Assembly (NCBI RefSeq): GCF_021347895.1
Contig: NC_067115.1
Span: 6,534,064-6,598,063, forward strand
Source: Acanthochromis polyacanthus
Lineage: Eukaryota; Chordata; Actinopteri; Pomacentridae
Length of the DNA stretch: 64,000 nt
Direction: 5' to 3'
The notes under the pieces were generated by a model that saw only the letters and a list, made by a program, of their open reading frames with translations, did no database searches and was not told the origin of the DNA. Position numbers and translations under genes: made by a program. Positions 44,845-57,629 of the stretch are shown piece after piece (positions within the stretch are counted from its first letter, which is position 1; each line of letters starts with the position of its first letter).

Positions 44845-46555
44845 ACGCTATCACGCAGCCATGTCATGTCGCTGCATTCAGTGTAGCTGTTTCACCCAGA
44901 TACCAGGAACTTAGCAACCATTATTTCCAATAGCTAACTGATTTGTTATTGTGTCAAGCAAATACTCAAGCTCAGCCTGCAAACCAGCAGGCTCGTGGAC
45001 AGTTCCCTTTCAAATCCAGTGCATTTTGCGCTGCACTTGCTGCTTGGGTCAGGACTCGCTGTTCAGGAGAGGCAACATTTTATTTTTGTTTTTAGGAGCA
45101 TCTCATGAAGTCCATTCTCAAAGTGGAAATCTTTGCCTGAAGCACAGCCATTTCTTGTAGGTATTTCCACTTGTATTGGCATAGTGAGTCCGTTGTGTCT
45201 TCTGCATGAACACATACTGTAACACCATGTATGCACCGTAAGTATTTATTGTTCCAACACATGGCATCTCTACAACAAATAAACACTGTGAAACAATCAT
45301 GTATGAAAATATTAGACATGATGATGTCTTTTCTGGTCTTTGACTCCCCTCTCCATCTGGACAAGTCAAAAACAAATATGTTAACCAACACAAAGCTACA
45401 CAAAGCTAATCGGACTTAAAGTTGTCGATCCTAACTTTTGAGGCGTTGTTCCAGGTTAACTGAAGGCCTCATTAAAGTTGGAGAACATTTTAGGGGACCG
45501 GATGACATTGTCAGACTGAAATGATTTCAGACAAGCTCTTTTTAAATGAAGTTTCATTTTAAGGTGTCGCTGAGGAAGTGTCTGTGTTCTGGATTCACTC
45601 AGGGCTTGAGAATTTGTCACCAGATAAACAGCTCAGAAGCTTTTTCTGCACTCCTGGTCAAATTTTCTAACGAGGGCAACAGTAGTTAGGTTGAGGTCTC
45701 AAGAACACAAACTATTAAATTAGCAAGATAAAATGACAACTGGCGATGGAGTGGTGATGTATTCGTCCAGTTAGCCAAGTGCATGTTGCCTGAACATAAC
45801 CCCAAAGACTTTGAGAGACTGATTGCAGAGAAAACACTGTTATTTAATGTTTTTGCAGGTTGTTCTTATGCTATCTGGGTTTGATTAAGCTTTGCACATT
45901 TCTATCAGATAAACGTATTTTTTAGGAGACGCAGGCAGTGTTGTTTTGTTGTTTGCAACAAACCCGTGTGAATTTCCACTTTTGCACTCTGTTCTCAGGT
46001 TGTCTTTACACAATGGCAGGCGTCATATGAGGGAAGCAGGAGCCCAGCTTTCTCTAATGAAAAGAAGCTTCAGACAAACGGCGCCTGGTGTTTCCCCTTC
46101 TGCAGTTTCTTTGTTTCATCACTCAGGGCCTTCTGCAGTACACAGCAGGTCAGTGAGCTGAATCATTACTTCATACAGGCCTCAGTTTTGTTGATGAATG
46201 CGTAAGTGTATTTATGTCTGCACCTCTATCCGATTGTTTGTGTAGGGGTGTGCGAACAAATGTACATATGGCTGTGTGGGTGCTACAGTATATTGTGTGT
46301 CACAAAGGCTACAATAAAAGCTCCGCTGCGATGGGACTCATAATTTACCAGTGAATCTCTGTGCGGTTAAGTCATTCCCCCCTGAGAACGGTGCATCACA
46401 AAACCTACAGGAAAAACACAACCCTGTTGCTGTTTCTTTGTTTTGTTACTGGGGGAAAAAAAACAACCTTAGTAAAATATGGCACACTCGGATAAAGTTG
46501 TCATCTACATCGAGAAAGCAGTGGAGCTCAGTGGGCTTCAGCAGGGAGGGTGTTT
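44845..46555. other. Intergenic, nothing recognised
   Basis: No supported gene. Short open frames on both strands near 45100-45420 overlap each other and lack family features. Confidence 0.5.
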
Positions 46556-46559
46556 TCTT

Positions 46560-46870
46560 TGCTCAATAAGAAATCAATTCTCAATTCTCTGCCTCATTTG
46601 TTGCTGCTGGCAAACTCCTGCAGAGCCTTGAAATCCTATTTAATAATCAAGCATGAAAAGCCGTGGATAATAGACTATTATGAGATGCAGTTGAAGAAGG
46701 GAAGATAAGCTTATAGTGTAATTGAAATATCACTCACATCTCATGTACTTAAGGACCACGGTGGAAAGATCTGTTAGTCACACAGACAACATCTAATCTC
46801 TTTGCTGTTTTCGTGGGCAGACAGCAGTGAAATCCTCCACTAACAGGATAATCACTTATTTAAATCATTC
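46560..46870. promoter_or_regulatory. Candidate conserved non-coding block
   Basis: Unique sequence dense in TAAT/ATTA and GATAA cores (TTTAATAATCAAGC, GGATAATAG, AGGATAATCACTTATTTAAA). No coding sense. Inference only. Confidence 0.25.
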
Positions 46871-46874
46871 GTAT

Positions 46875-48445
46875 TTCTGCTGTGCATGTTTGTCCCTCAT
46901 GTCACTGTGAAAGAAGTCACCACCAACTTTAAAAATAATACAGGGAATACAGCTGAATGATAGGATAACCTGATTTTATTTGATCTACCTTGTCACTGAT
47001 GAGATTATTGTTCACTGATTATTCTGTACTTGTTCTGTTGTGCTGTGGTTTTAAAGTGTCTGTCATCTCGACGGCATTGGAAATGACGGAAACCTTGATG
47101 TCCTTTTGAGAATAAATAAAGGTTTGAATGGATAAATTGAGTTAAATTTAAACTGTAAAAACAAAACGAGACAAAAGATTTTTCAAGTGCATTTTTGTAA
47201 TTGCAAATTAGGTAATTTTGGCATTTTGTTTTGAAAAGATAACTTTCTATTTAAACCCAGTGGTGAGTTTTGGGGTTCAGAGGGTTAATATATAGTTTTA
47301 ATTAAACATAAACTATTCATGGCAGTTGCTCAATTTATAATCAATCGTTAACATGCTGAGATTGGACGCAGACTTTGGCTTCATTCAACAGTCAGTAATT
47401 ACTTATTTATGGATTTAAACCCAGGACCTTTTTGCAAAAATCTTTATTAATTGAAAATAAAATTAATATTTAGCCACATTCCTGTTTTATTGGCAGTCTT
47501 CATCCACTCAGACATGGATTCTGCAGACTCCAACCTGCACTCCAGTGTGGATTTTTCAGTTGCAATAAATGACATATGTTGCCACAAGCAGTGAAGCCAA
47601 CTTCAGGACATGCATGAAAATGACAGACAGGTTTTTCTGCAGAGTTAATCTCTGTGTTTTCTTGTACATTAGTCCGGATGAAAGCTGTGAATCACTGGAA
47701 ACTGTTTGTCCACATCTGGAGAATTGATGCTCAGTGGGTTTGAAGTTTGAGGCCTGTTCATCTGATCTGGTTCACGGTGACACGGAGCAGTAAGCAGCAG
47801 CTCCATGTGCTCTCAGGACACTCAAATTAATGATAAAGTCTGACTCATGCTTAAACCGATGCTCACATAATAGAGACTTCTGCCGGATGAATAATATCTG
47901 ATTTGAAAGTGCTGACTGCTATTTATCTAGTCAGGGTCACTGTGACAACAGTATATTAACAGAGCGCCGCTCACATCTCTCCAAAGTAAAACTGCCAAAC
48001 AAAATGTCACTTTGGTTCTGGGCCCAGCTGGTCAGGAGTCAGGTCATTCACACGCTTCCCCCCTCGGTGCTTCGCCATCTGCTATTGGTTTGAAACATCA
48101 TGTGGTTGGTTGAGTTTCTGTGTGAAACAGCAGCCCCATTTCCCTTTTCCAGTTCAGCTTTATCCACCGCTAACAACTCCTCATCAATCTGATCAGGGCA
48201 CCATTCGGAGCTCGTTAGAGGATAGTTACACCTTTCAGGACTGATCAACCGCTGTCTAAATCCTCATATTTCTTCAGCCGCTGCTGTTGCTCTTTCAGGT
48301 CCAGGCGCTGCTGCTGCAGGCACAGCTTCATTCAGTCACTGTTATTCACTGCTTTACAGAAGGCACTCCGACACCAGATAATTAGAAAAAATGACAGAAA
48401 GAAATGAAAGACGAGAAGAAAAACCTCTCTATAACAGCGTGAGGT
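46875..48445. other. Intergenic with a reverse TTAA-type tip
   Basis: GGGGTTCAGAGGGTTAA at 47272-47288 is a right-hand tip of the family that begins TTAACCCTCTGAACCCC at 58365. Preceding wording (TTTGGCATTTTG, AAAGATAACTTTC) mirrors that copy. The rest of the stretch holds nothing I recognise. Confidence 0.5.
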
Positions 48446-48449
48446 CATG

Positions 48450-48530
48450 ATCTTACTATGTAAAGCACCCTGACGTGACATATGTTGTAAGTTCTTGCTG
48501 TATAAATAAAACTGAACTGAAAAAACTGAG
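48450..48530 (+). repeat. 3' tail of a LINE, heavily truncated
   Basis: ATGTAAAGCACCCTGACGTG followed by TGCTGTATAAATAAAACTGA and ACTGAA has the form of the L2/Rex-type LINE 3' end with a short terminal direct repeat (ACTGA). Confidence 0.55.
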
Positions 48531-49010
48531 CAAGAGGATTAAATTTAAGGTGCAGATCTGACAAAGCCCGAGCAGAGGCACGCTTTGATTTACAGTTAAA
48601 GTAATAGGTGTTGAAGGCGGCCTCAGATCTCCAGGTATTTGCACCATGTTTGGATTTAAGTCAGAGGAAGTTTATGTGCAGATTTTGTTGTTGGTGACAT
48701 GAGGCTGTTTCTAATTTGGGAGCTGTGCAGCAGGTACACAAGCTCTGCTGTCGACTTTTTTTTTTTCACTTGTATATCAGGTTTCTTTTGGCTTCAGGAT
48801 CAACCTCCCAAAAAGGAAGAAACGCCGGCAAAGTAATTTTTATTCCCCTTCCAGGTGAGCCGTAGGCCCCAATTAAGCCACAGTGAATTTAGTACTGTGA
48901 TAAAATACAAATTTGCACCACTAAAGCCCAATACACTTTAACAGACATTAACCTGCCCTGGAGGCCGCTAACGGCTCGGACACAGCTGGAGTTAAAGTGG
49001 CACAATTTTA
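48531..49010. other. Intergenic, nothing recognised
   Basis: No gene or named repeat. A T run at about 48758-48766. Confidence 0.5.
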
Positions 49011-49014
49011 TGGC

Positions 49015-49343
49015 AAAATTAGTTAAATCGCATAAATGGCAAATCACAGATTCACAAATTTCTGAAAATTTGCAAAACCATCAGGAAGAAAATTCCAATA
49101 ATTCCTTAAAATTTTCCCTTAAAAGTTTTATTTTTTTTTAAAAAAAATCCACCAAATTTGGCAAGAAAATTCTTGTAAATATTTTCAAATAATTAGTATT
49201 ATTCTTCCAAAGAATCCTAAAAAAATATCAAAAGTGATTACAGATATATCAGTAAAACTTCTAATTTTTTCTTTAAGAACATTCACTAAAAATCAACCAA
49301 AATCCAGTGAAATTCGCTGGATTTTGGACGACACGAGGGTTAA
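49015..49343 (-). mobile_element. Truncated copy of the TTAA-flanked MITE family
   Basis: Ends GGACGACACGAGGGTTAA (TTAA at 49340-49343), the mirror of the left end of 13842..14356. It contains the TCAACCAAAATCCAG...CTGGATTTTGG hairpin at about 49295-49327 and the AAATTTGGCAAGAAAATTCT block. Its other terminus is missing, so this is a partial copy. Confidence 0.7.
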
Positions 49344-49344
49344 A

Positions 49345-51943
49345 GCAAATGTAGCGTTTTGTCAAAATTGCGAAAATGAAAATTCATGGACTTTTCGGCT
49401 AAATGGCAGGCTGTGTTTTCACAAAGCAGAGAGGAAATGAGTATGGAAGGTTTCACGATTTCTGTAAAACCAGTATTGAAAGACATTTATCTTTCGTATT
49501 TTTCATGGCATTCTAACTGTCATGTTGTACTGCCCAGAGTTCAGATTAAACTCAAAGAAGATGTCAGACGCCATTTTTTCTTCTCGATGTTCTTGTCCAG
49601 CGGCAGTCTTCTCCTCTCTAACATCATCAACAACATAAAATCTTCCATATATACTAACGGAACAAACCTCGATTGTTCTATTTCCTTCACAGAACTGGAT
49701 TTACATCCAGAAACTAGTGTTTGTTGCTGTTTTAGTGGATTTGTGAGATTACTAGTGGACTATCAGGAAGCTTCCACCTCAAAGAGCTTCTCTCACTTGC
49801 AGGGCTTTTATTGGATGTACTGGTGTGAAATGTTGAACCAAAAACCAGGAGAAAAGTGAACTCAGCAGTAGGGAAAGACAGACGTTGAAGAAGATTTCAC
49901 ATGGATGGTGAAGAGGTTTAGGTGTCTCTGTGCATGTTTAGGCGCAGTTATCAGTGTAAGTAAATGTGCACAAATGTAAAAATAGATTCAAACGGAGTCC
50001 AGAATGTAAAAATAAAGCACATGCAGTAAGCTGTACACTACACACATGAAATATTTTTTAGCCGATTAAAGCTCCTCTTTTAGACCAGAAGTTGAATTCG
50101 TGATTGATAAGGGTAATAGTAAACTCAGCAAAATTTGGAATTTGTTTCTGTGGTCACCGTTGTTTGTGACTCTGCTTTTTAGCCTTTAACATAAACCTAC
50201 TGTTTGTTGCTGCTGCAAAAGTTGCTTCTCTGAGATCAGCATGGTGATTTTGGAGCTGCACAGAGTTCAACGCTAAATCATCTTCTCCGGCTGCCCTGGA
50301 TGCTCCCTTAGAATCACTACCAAAGCAGGATATGAATAAATGTATAAATAAATAAATAAAATAAGATGCCGGAGCCCTCAGGACGAGATAGGACCTTTGG
50401 TCTTCAGCCAGTTCACCTCTGCCACCCAGCCAACCTTCAGTGGGGAGGAAAATACAGATACAGGGTGGGAAAAGGCAGCCGTGAAACCAGCTGGGAAGCT
50501 CAATTCACTTTCGGGTGCTGCATGGATTTTGCCATTTAACTTAAAGTTTGAGGCTTCGCTGACATTTTTATTGTTTATTGGTCTTTTTTCTTTTGCCTGC
50601 ATTAGCTGTTGGCTGTCAGCAAGCTGCAGTAGATCCAGATGTTCCTGCTGAGTTGTTGTTGTGTTGAAGTGCAGCAGCAGAGATGGGAGGAGGTCCGACA
50701 TTTCAAGTCAAAAGGTGACACTTTAAATTTTCGTTTTTGTCTCTCGTCTTGTTTTCTTTCTCGAATCTGCGCCCACAGTGTGCTGTCAATACGTCTCATC
50801 AATACCTTCCTGTCCTGACAAACAAATAATGACCAGGCCCATTAAAGGGAGTTTTCCTCTGTGCAGGTCTCATCACGTCTTTAGCCTCCAAACTCTGTAA
50901 CTTTCTCAAGCAGCAACACTTCTGTAGGAGTTTTTTTTGTTATTTTCGATGGCAGCTATTTTCTTCCCACTGACTTCCCTTTGATAACCATGAGTTTATC
51001 TCTGGATAAAGTTCACTCAGCCCTCAGTTGAACATTCTCGTCTCAGAAAGTTGTCATTCTCGTTGTCTGGAAATGGAAAAAGAAATGAAAAAAAGAAGAC
51101 TAGATGTGCTGCTGCCGAGTTCATGTTCTTGAATGTTTGGGCAAAGCCTGCACTGTATCTTTTAAAAAAACCAGACAGGACGGGCTATAAAAATCTATCT
51201 AAAAATATTTGTTTCATTACAGAAGAAGTTTAAACAATGCCGTCCCGTCGAGCTGGCAAATTGGTTCCCAAGACATTTCCTCTTTGAAGACACTGGAATC
51301 CAACAAGTCCGGGCTGCTCGTTTTTAGGTCAGACATGCTCAAACAGCAACATACAGCAAAATACCAATCTGGAAAACAATGTCAAGCGCTGCAGCGACGC
51401 TTGTTTACGCTGCTGTTTGAATTGTTAATAGGTGCATTGTCGGCTACAGTTGCTGTATAAACTTTGATGGTGAGGCGAGGACTACTGTACGGTGCTGCGC
51501 TCCGAGAACAATGAGGCAACGTTTAGAGAAGAGAAACAGCTGGTTGGTTATTCACTCTGACAGAGACAGACAGAAATAGGGAATCGGAGGCGGCGAGAGA
51601 GGAGAAGCATTAGCTCTGGAAGTGTTTCCATGTAATGTCACAAGCTATTGTCTTCATAGAGCTCAGATCCCATTACTGAAGTGATGTAAGTGCAGGATCC
51701 ACAGTGGAAAAGGTTAAAGCCGAGTCCAGTCAGCAGAGCCAACATGAAGCCAAGAGGTTCTCTGGTGTTCTTTAGCATACAGATGTTCACTGTGACAACA
51801 CGCACACATCTGGAAACACCAGAGCTCCTGTTTAAACTTTGTCTGCTCTAGTTTTATGTTTCTCTGATTTTAAGTGTGCGCTGCAAAAAGCTTGCAGTTT
51901 TTTACTGTAATTTATTTCACAATTAACCGTTACTTTACTGATT
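49345..51943. other. Intergenic, no supported gene
   Basis: The longest frame, 49386..49859 on + (157 codons), has no recognisable family and no splice signals I trust. A TAAATAAATAAATAAAATAA run lies at about 50343. 51895-51943 belongs to an A+T-rich dispersed repeat. Confidence 0.5.
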
Positions 51944-53067
51944 ATCTGGTACCACTGTTATGCTGACGACACTCAGCTTTTCCTCTCTTTTCCACCTGAC
52001 GACACAACAGTTTCAGCTCGGATATCAGCATGTCTGGCTGATATCTCCACATGGATGAAGGAACGGCACCTTCAGCTGAATCTGTCTAAGACTGAACTCA
52101 TGGTCTTTCCAGCTTGTCCATCTGTTCAGCCTCAGATCAGTGTCCAACTTCACTCGAGCCTACTTGTGCCCACAAACTCAGCCAGAAACCTGGGTGTCAT
52201 GATTGATGACCAGCTGACCTTTAAGGTTCACGTGGCCTCAGTTTCTCGATCTTGTCGTTATGCCCTCTACAACATCAGGAAGATCAGACCCTTCCTGACC
52301 CAACAGGCCACGCAACTTCTGGTTCAGGCTCTTGTGATGTCACGCATTGACTACTGCAACTCTCTTCTGGCAGATCTCCCTGCATGTACAGTCAAACCGC
52401 TACAGATGATCCAGAATGCAGCAGCACGTCTGGTCTTCAACCAGCCCAAAAGCGCTCATGTCACTCCCCTCTTCATCTCCCTTCACTGGCTTCCAGTTGC
52501 AGCCAGAATCAAATTCAAAACTCTCCTCCTGGCTTACAAAACATTTACAAGAACGGCCCCAGCCTACCTGTATTCCCTGATCCAGGTCTACTCCCCTTCA
52601 CGCCCACTTCACTCTGCAGGTGAGAGACGCCTGGTGCTTCCAGCCCAGCACGGCTCCAAATCTCTTAACTAGACTCTTTTCCTCTGTTGTTCCCAAATGG
52701 TGGAACAAACTACCAAACTCTGTGCGTTCTGCTGAGTCCCTTTCTACTTTTAAGAGACAATTGAAGACTCAATTGTTCAGAGAACACCTAGGCACTTAAT
52801 CTGACTCCACCTTAAGGGTAGAATAAGTCAGGTGGTCCAAAACCCAGCATTTATTTAGCGCTGACAAAGTATTAAAAAAAAAGGGAGGGGGGGGTTGGGG
52901 TTGGCAATTCTTCTGCAAATTGATGGCAACACCTTTGACCAATCGCACTTGAAGCACTTTTTGCACTTACTACAGATTTTTCCTTATGTCTGAATTCTTG
53001 CTTGTGTTGTACGTCGCTTTGGACAAAAGCGTCTGCTAAATGAAATTGTAGAATTGTAGAATCTGGT
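51944..53067 (+). mobile_element. 5'-truncated L2-type LINE with 8-bp target duplication
   Basis: The element (51952..53060) is bordered by the direct repeat ATCTGGTA (51944-51951 and 53060-53067, one base shared with the tail). It starts inside the reverse transcriptase at CYADDTQLFLSF, so the catalytic YADD is present but everything before it is lost. The open frame continues through KERHLQLNLSKTELMVFP, ARNLGVMIDDQLTF, SRIDYCNSLLADLP, MIQNAAARLVFNQP and SLHWLPVAARIKF to a stop at 52672. A single frame change there leads into VPKWWNKLPNSVRSAES and LFREHL, the usual C-terminus. The 3' end has GTACGTCGCTTTGGACAAAA, GCGTCTGCTAAATG and a short ATTGTAGA tail repeat, typical of teleost L2 LINEs. 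Young enough to keep a readable target duplication, but dead. Confidence 0.92.
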
Positions 53068-53900
53068 AAAATACAGATATGTAGTAAAAGCAGAAAAAAA
53101 TTGTGTTGACTCTGTGTTTTATGCAACAGCTATTCATTCTGACCATAAAATTACAGTTTTTTTAAAAAACAAGCTATTTAAATATTATTTTACAAATATG
53201 TGCTGTTGTTTGAAAGACATCTTAATTGTATTATGGTCCTGAAAAATGGCAAATACTGTTTGATATTTTTATTTCACACATTTTCTCAGTTTGTTAAATT
53301 GCTACTAATATGTAATTTCCAAAAGTATATATATATATATATATATACATGTGAACTACTTCTAATAAAGGCTAAAACTGTAATGTCACGTCAGAAATGC
53401 TGTTGGAAAATGAAACTGTTTTTACTCTATTTATTCGCGGCAATTAGCACAAAATTTTTAGATGTTTACACAATCTAGTTTAGCTATTTTTAAAGATATT
53501 ATGATGCTACGCCGAAATCTGGTTCATTTTCCCGACACAGCGGCATCAGAAAGTGTAAAGCCCAACAGTTCATCCTCTCTTTGCAGTTTGTGGCTCATAA
53601 ATGATGTCATTTTGGTGAATTTTCTTAATGGCAATAAGTCTGTCAAAGCAGCCGGTGGGTTCTGGAGTTCAGAGGGTTAAAGCTTCCGACTATAAAGCCG
53701 CTATGAGTAAAGTCTCGTTCACTTTATCGCTGCAGCCACAAGCAAACCTGTGAAGCTTCAATGACATTTTTGTTGCCACTTTTTATGCATGCAGCCCAGG
53801 ATTAACTATCAGTGTGGATATTTGGGGAATAGCTGACTGATGTGGCCCTTTGTCTCCAAAACCTATTTGACTTTGACTCATATATTGTCAACATTGCTAA
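53068..53900. repeat. A+T-rich repeat with (TA)n and a TTAA-type tip
   Basis: Continues the A+T-rich repeat split by the LINE (ATTACAGTTTTTTTAAAAAA). A (TA)n run is at 53327-53346, and CTGGAGTTCAGAGGGTTAA at 53662-53680 is a right tip of the TTAACCCTCTGAAC family. After that no feature. Confidence 0.5.
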
Positions 53901-53904
53901 GTTT

Positions 53905-54560
53905 TACGACTTCATTTACATATTTATGCCTCTTGAATTAATACCCGATGCATGCGTGTGTACAAAGCATGCATCATGATCATGAATTTTTCTCACTCTG
54001 TAGCACTCGGCAGCTTCCAAGACAATTTTCCCTGAATATATTTTATCGCGTCCCTTCTCCCCTGGTATATTTAGCCGAGGAAGGTTTATCACCCCGCAGC
54101 AGCAAATGACTGTGGTCATTTGTATGATATTTCACAATTCAAATCAGCGGGACACACGGCCGGCGATGACAGCGGTGGTTTGTGCATCCCTCAATCACTG
54201 CAGAATGAGCACACAAAAATAATCACATTAGCATAGCAATCTGAAGGAGAAGTAGTTGTAATGACTTATTTGCTTTGAATCGCCAACGAGTGAATAGGTT
54301 TTGTCTTGTGTACACATTATAACAGATGTGCAATCAAACATTAATGGGCAGCATCAATTAATTAGTCAGATCCCATAATCTTCCAATAATAAAGGAGTTT
54401 GTTTCAGTAATATTCATAAAACAAGTGGCTTCAGGAGGCTTTGACATCACTGTGGGTGGGTTTTCTATTTAATTACAGCCTGTTTTAAGTGTAAGAGGCT
54501 GTTGAGTATCGTCATCGTCACTGAAGCTGATCAGATCTCTGGTCACCACACAGCCGGAAA
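53905..54560. promoter_or_regulatory. Candidate conserved non-coding block
   Basis: Complex unique sequence including CAATCAAACATTAATGGGCA and GCATCAATTAATTAGTCAG (54330-54369), dense in homeodomain cores, plus GCATGCATCATGATCATG near 53970. No coding sense. Of all the blocks this one most resembles a deeply conserved developmental enhancer, but that is a judgement of texture. Confidence 0.35.
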
Positions 54561-54564
54561 CCCA

Positions 54565-56465
54565 CTAGAGGGAGTATTTACCTTTCTGCCTGCAGCTCAG
54601 CATCCTCTGCTGCCTTTGCGGGTCAATAAGTGGAGTTTATTTTGCTCCGAATGTGCAGACCAGAGATGACAGGAAGAAATAGCCACCAGCTATGTGATAT
54701 TGTCTGCAGTCACACCTGCATTATGCGGGTTCGTCGCCCACCAACCTCCTGACGGCAGGACTGCTGCTGGAGGCCTCCTTCTCTAACTGAGTGAATCCTC
54801 CTGTTTTCCAGCCGTGACAGTTGCTGCAGCAATCAGACCGATCAGACTGATTGGTCTTGATCGATCAGCTCGCTCCCAGGAGGCTTCTGTTTCCAGCAAA
54901 GGTGTCAGACAAGTGTCGAGCTGCTTTCTGCTGCCACCAGGTGTGCAAAATGTTCAAGAATATGCTGATGTTTGGAGGCAAAATTGCGATCTGAATCACG
55001 GTTCTCTTCACAGATTTAGTTGTGATCACATAAGTTTAAATCTCTGCATCCTGTTTTCACTCTGATTTTATTTTGAACGTTCTCACCCGAGGTGGTGACT
55101 TGTATCTCCGCTGCTTTGACGCTGGTTGAGTTCCCATCCTGTAGGATCAGCTGGATGATGGTTACTGATGTTACAAGTTTCTTTGCTGAAAAGAAATGAG
55201 GCATTAACATGATTCTACATGGTTCTTCACAGATACGCATCAGTGGTGTTTTCTGACAGTAAACTCAAATGCACAGTTGCAACAAACAGAAACACAAAGA
55301 GCAGAAACACACAGGTATGAATGCTTATTTCTGTGCAGATGTTCCATATATTTCTGAGACTGTTCCATATGTTTGTGTGTATATATTTTTCTTTTGTGTG
55401 TTGCAATGAAATTTTGGATATGCAAGTCATTGTGCATACTGTTTATTTTTGGCATATTTTCTTATTTTGCACAATACATATGTAAGCGTAAATTCATTTT
55501 TTTTTACTAATATGAATCGTTTTTATACTGGAACGGTTTCATGGTGTAAGTATTATGTTTAAAGTGAAAGTAGTCATCAAATATGTCAGCGTAAATTTGA
55601 CAACTTAATTGCTGTTGAACAGGAATAATGTAAACATGCAGGAGACATAATCTAACTAAACTGCAAAATAATTAATCAAGTAAGGGTTTAAATGTGACGC
55701 CAACATCACCAGAAACACAACTCATGTCATTAACCTAAACAACTCCCTTAAACAGTATTGATTCACTTTGTCTGATAAGAAAAAAATTCACAACAATCGC
55801 TACTGTTCTTCGTCTGTCTTCTGTTTACAAAACCCCTCCAGGATGCATCCAATTAGCATCAGCCTGATGGTGTCACAACCAATCAGGACATTGCTGAGTT
55901 TGGGTGCTGTAACTATGCGTAGATGTTTTAGAAGACTTAGAAAAGCACAGAGAACATTGTTGACTCGTGATGGACAGTTTAAAGGAAAACGTCAGAATAA
56001 ACTGAGCCGAACAAGAAAAGTTTATTTTGAGCTATTCTGCTGAATCATACATCAAAATAAACGCTAAAACAGGAAACACTACAAGCTCATGTCCCAGTTT
56101 CCATATCTGGAGAACAGACAACAAATGCATGCAAAAGGAAATCATATCCAAAAAATGTCACAATACACACACACAAGAAAAAACAACTGCAGTCTTTGAT
56201 TTGAAGTTAACAAATGAAAGGATTTTCCAGACATCTCGGTGTTTGACAGTGTGAGCCCTGTTTTCAGGCTGATTTCATTCCATTTACTTTATTTTCTTGG
56301 TTATTATCAGAACCAAGCAGACATGTTGTGTCTTGTTTTGCTTTTTGTTGAGAACAGCTATCATGATTTTCCATTAGTTGTTATGAGAGTTCTTTCAGAT
56401 AAATTTGTTTTAGTATTTATATCAAGAACATCACCTTGCTTAATATTAGCACTTAAATAGTTTCT
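54565..56465. other. Intergenic, nothing recognised
   Basis: No supported gene. Open frame 55768..56043 on + is basic and Ser-rich but has no family features. Confidence 0.5.
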
Positions 56466-56469
56466 TGCG

Positions 56470-56570
56470 AGTTTTTGCTCCTCTTACATTTTTGTTCACT
56501 GTAGGACCATTTTCCACTGCACTATAAAGTCCTGCACCTCTACGGAAACAGAACAACAATGAAGAAGGTA
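56470..56570. repeat. Dispersed repeat, copy 3 of 3
   Basis: TTCACTGTAGGACCATTTTC, CACTGCACTATAAAGTCCTG and CCTCTACGGAAACAGAACAA match copies 1 and 2. It ends a few bases before a Tc1-like terminal repeat. Confidence 0.7.
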
Positions 56571-56583
56571 AAAGCACATTATG

Positions 56584-57060
56584 TACACTGCCTGGCCAAA
56601 AAGAAGTCGCCACCTGGAGCCTTCCACTGGATAATTACTGCAGTGATTAATACGTTTCAGCTGCAACAACTTATTTAACCCTCACTGATGCAGTGAAGAG
56701 CTTCTCATTTCTTAAACGTGTTAGAAGACATATCCTGTGGTCATGGAAAGAATGCTAATCTGTCTCAGAAGGGTCAAATTATTGGTCTGCGTCAAGCAAA
56801 GAAAACAAGTAAGTAGATTTATGAAACTACTAAAATTAAGTTAAGAACCGTCCAACGCTTTATTAAAACCTGGAAGGACAGTGGTGAATTATCATCTTAG
56901 AGGAAGAAATGTGGTCTGATGAGTCCAGATTTAGCCTGTTTCAAAGTGATGGGGGCATCAGGGTAAGAAGAGAGGCAGATGAAGTCCACCTCAGACCCAT
57001 AATCTTTGGGATGTTCTGGAGAAGACTTTGTCCGACTCTCCCATCATCAGTATAAGATTT
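56584..57060 (+). pseudogene. Deleted Tc1-like transposon
   Basis: Starts TACACTGCCTGGCCAAAAAG, a Tc1-type terminal inverted repeat beginning with TA. Interior frames read IGLREAKKTSK (helix-turn-helix side of the transposase), RTVQRFIKTWKDSGE, and then, after a deletion of most of the catalytic domain, EEMWSDESRFSLFQSDG, which has the second catalytic region DES(R)F. The C-terminal half and the right terminal repeat are missing. Non-functional. Confidence 0.8.
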
Positions 57061-57104
57061 TGGTGAAAAATTAAGGCAATTATTTAAATATTTGTTTTCT
57101 TTTA

Positions 57105-57625
57105 TATGTTTTATGTTTTTGTACTTTCCGATACAAAAGAAGACAATAATTTTGTAATACAGACCATTTTTCCATAATTTGTTTTGAGCAATTTGTATAT
57201 TTTGGGCAAATTTTTACATAAAGTGTGATTTTAAAAGAAATGTAGTGATTTTAAGCCTAAGTTCCTCACACGAGTAGTTCAAGGACATTTAGTGAGTTGA
57301 AAGTCAAAGGATTCACATGAAGAAATCATATAAAATACTAGTTAACCTCAGCATAATACACAGTAAGAGCTTCACCTAACTGATTTAAGTGTGTTTGTTG
57401 TATTTCATGTTATTTTTCACGGTTATTTCTTTTGTTGTACTTTCTGATACAGAAAATGCAATAATTTTCTGATACAGACCATTTTTACATAATTGGGTTT
57501 GACCAAGTTGTTGTCTGAGGTGTGATTTTAAATGAAATGTCATGATTTCAAGCTTAGGTTTGGTTAAATTTCATGACTGATTTTACATACGAGTAGTTCA
57601 AGGACCATCAGTAAGTTGATAATCC
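57105..57625. repeat. Local tandem duplication, about 315 bp apart
   Basis: The landmarks GTACTTTCCGATACAAAAGA, TACAGACCATTTTTCCATAA, GTGTGATTTTAAAAGAAATG and ACGAGTAGTTCAAGGACATT (57120-57290) recur as GTACTTTCTGATACAGAAAA, ATACAGACCATTTTTACATA, GTGTGATTTTAAATGAAATG and ACGAGTAGTTCAAGGACCAT (57437-57608). Related wording occurs after the dispersed repeat at 26240-26340, so this is a repeat family duplicated here. Confidence 0.75.
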
Positions 57626-57629
57626 AATA

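Noticed and set aside
49386..49859. 157-codon open frame on the plus strand
   Set aside because: No recognisable domain, no nearby promoter or splice evidence, and it starts inside sequence next to a MITE end.
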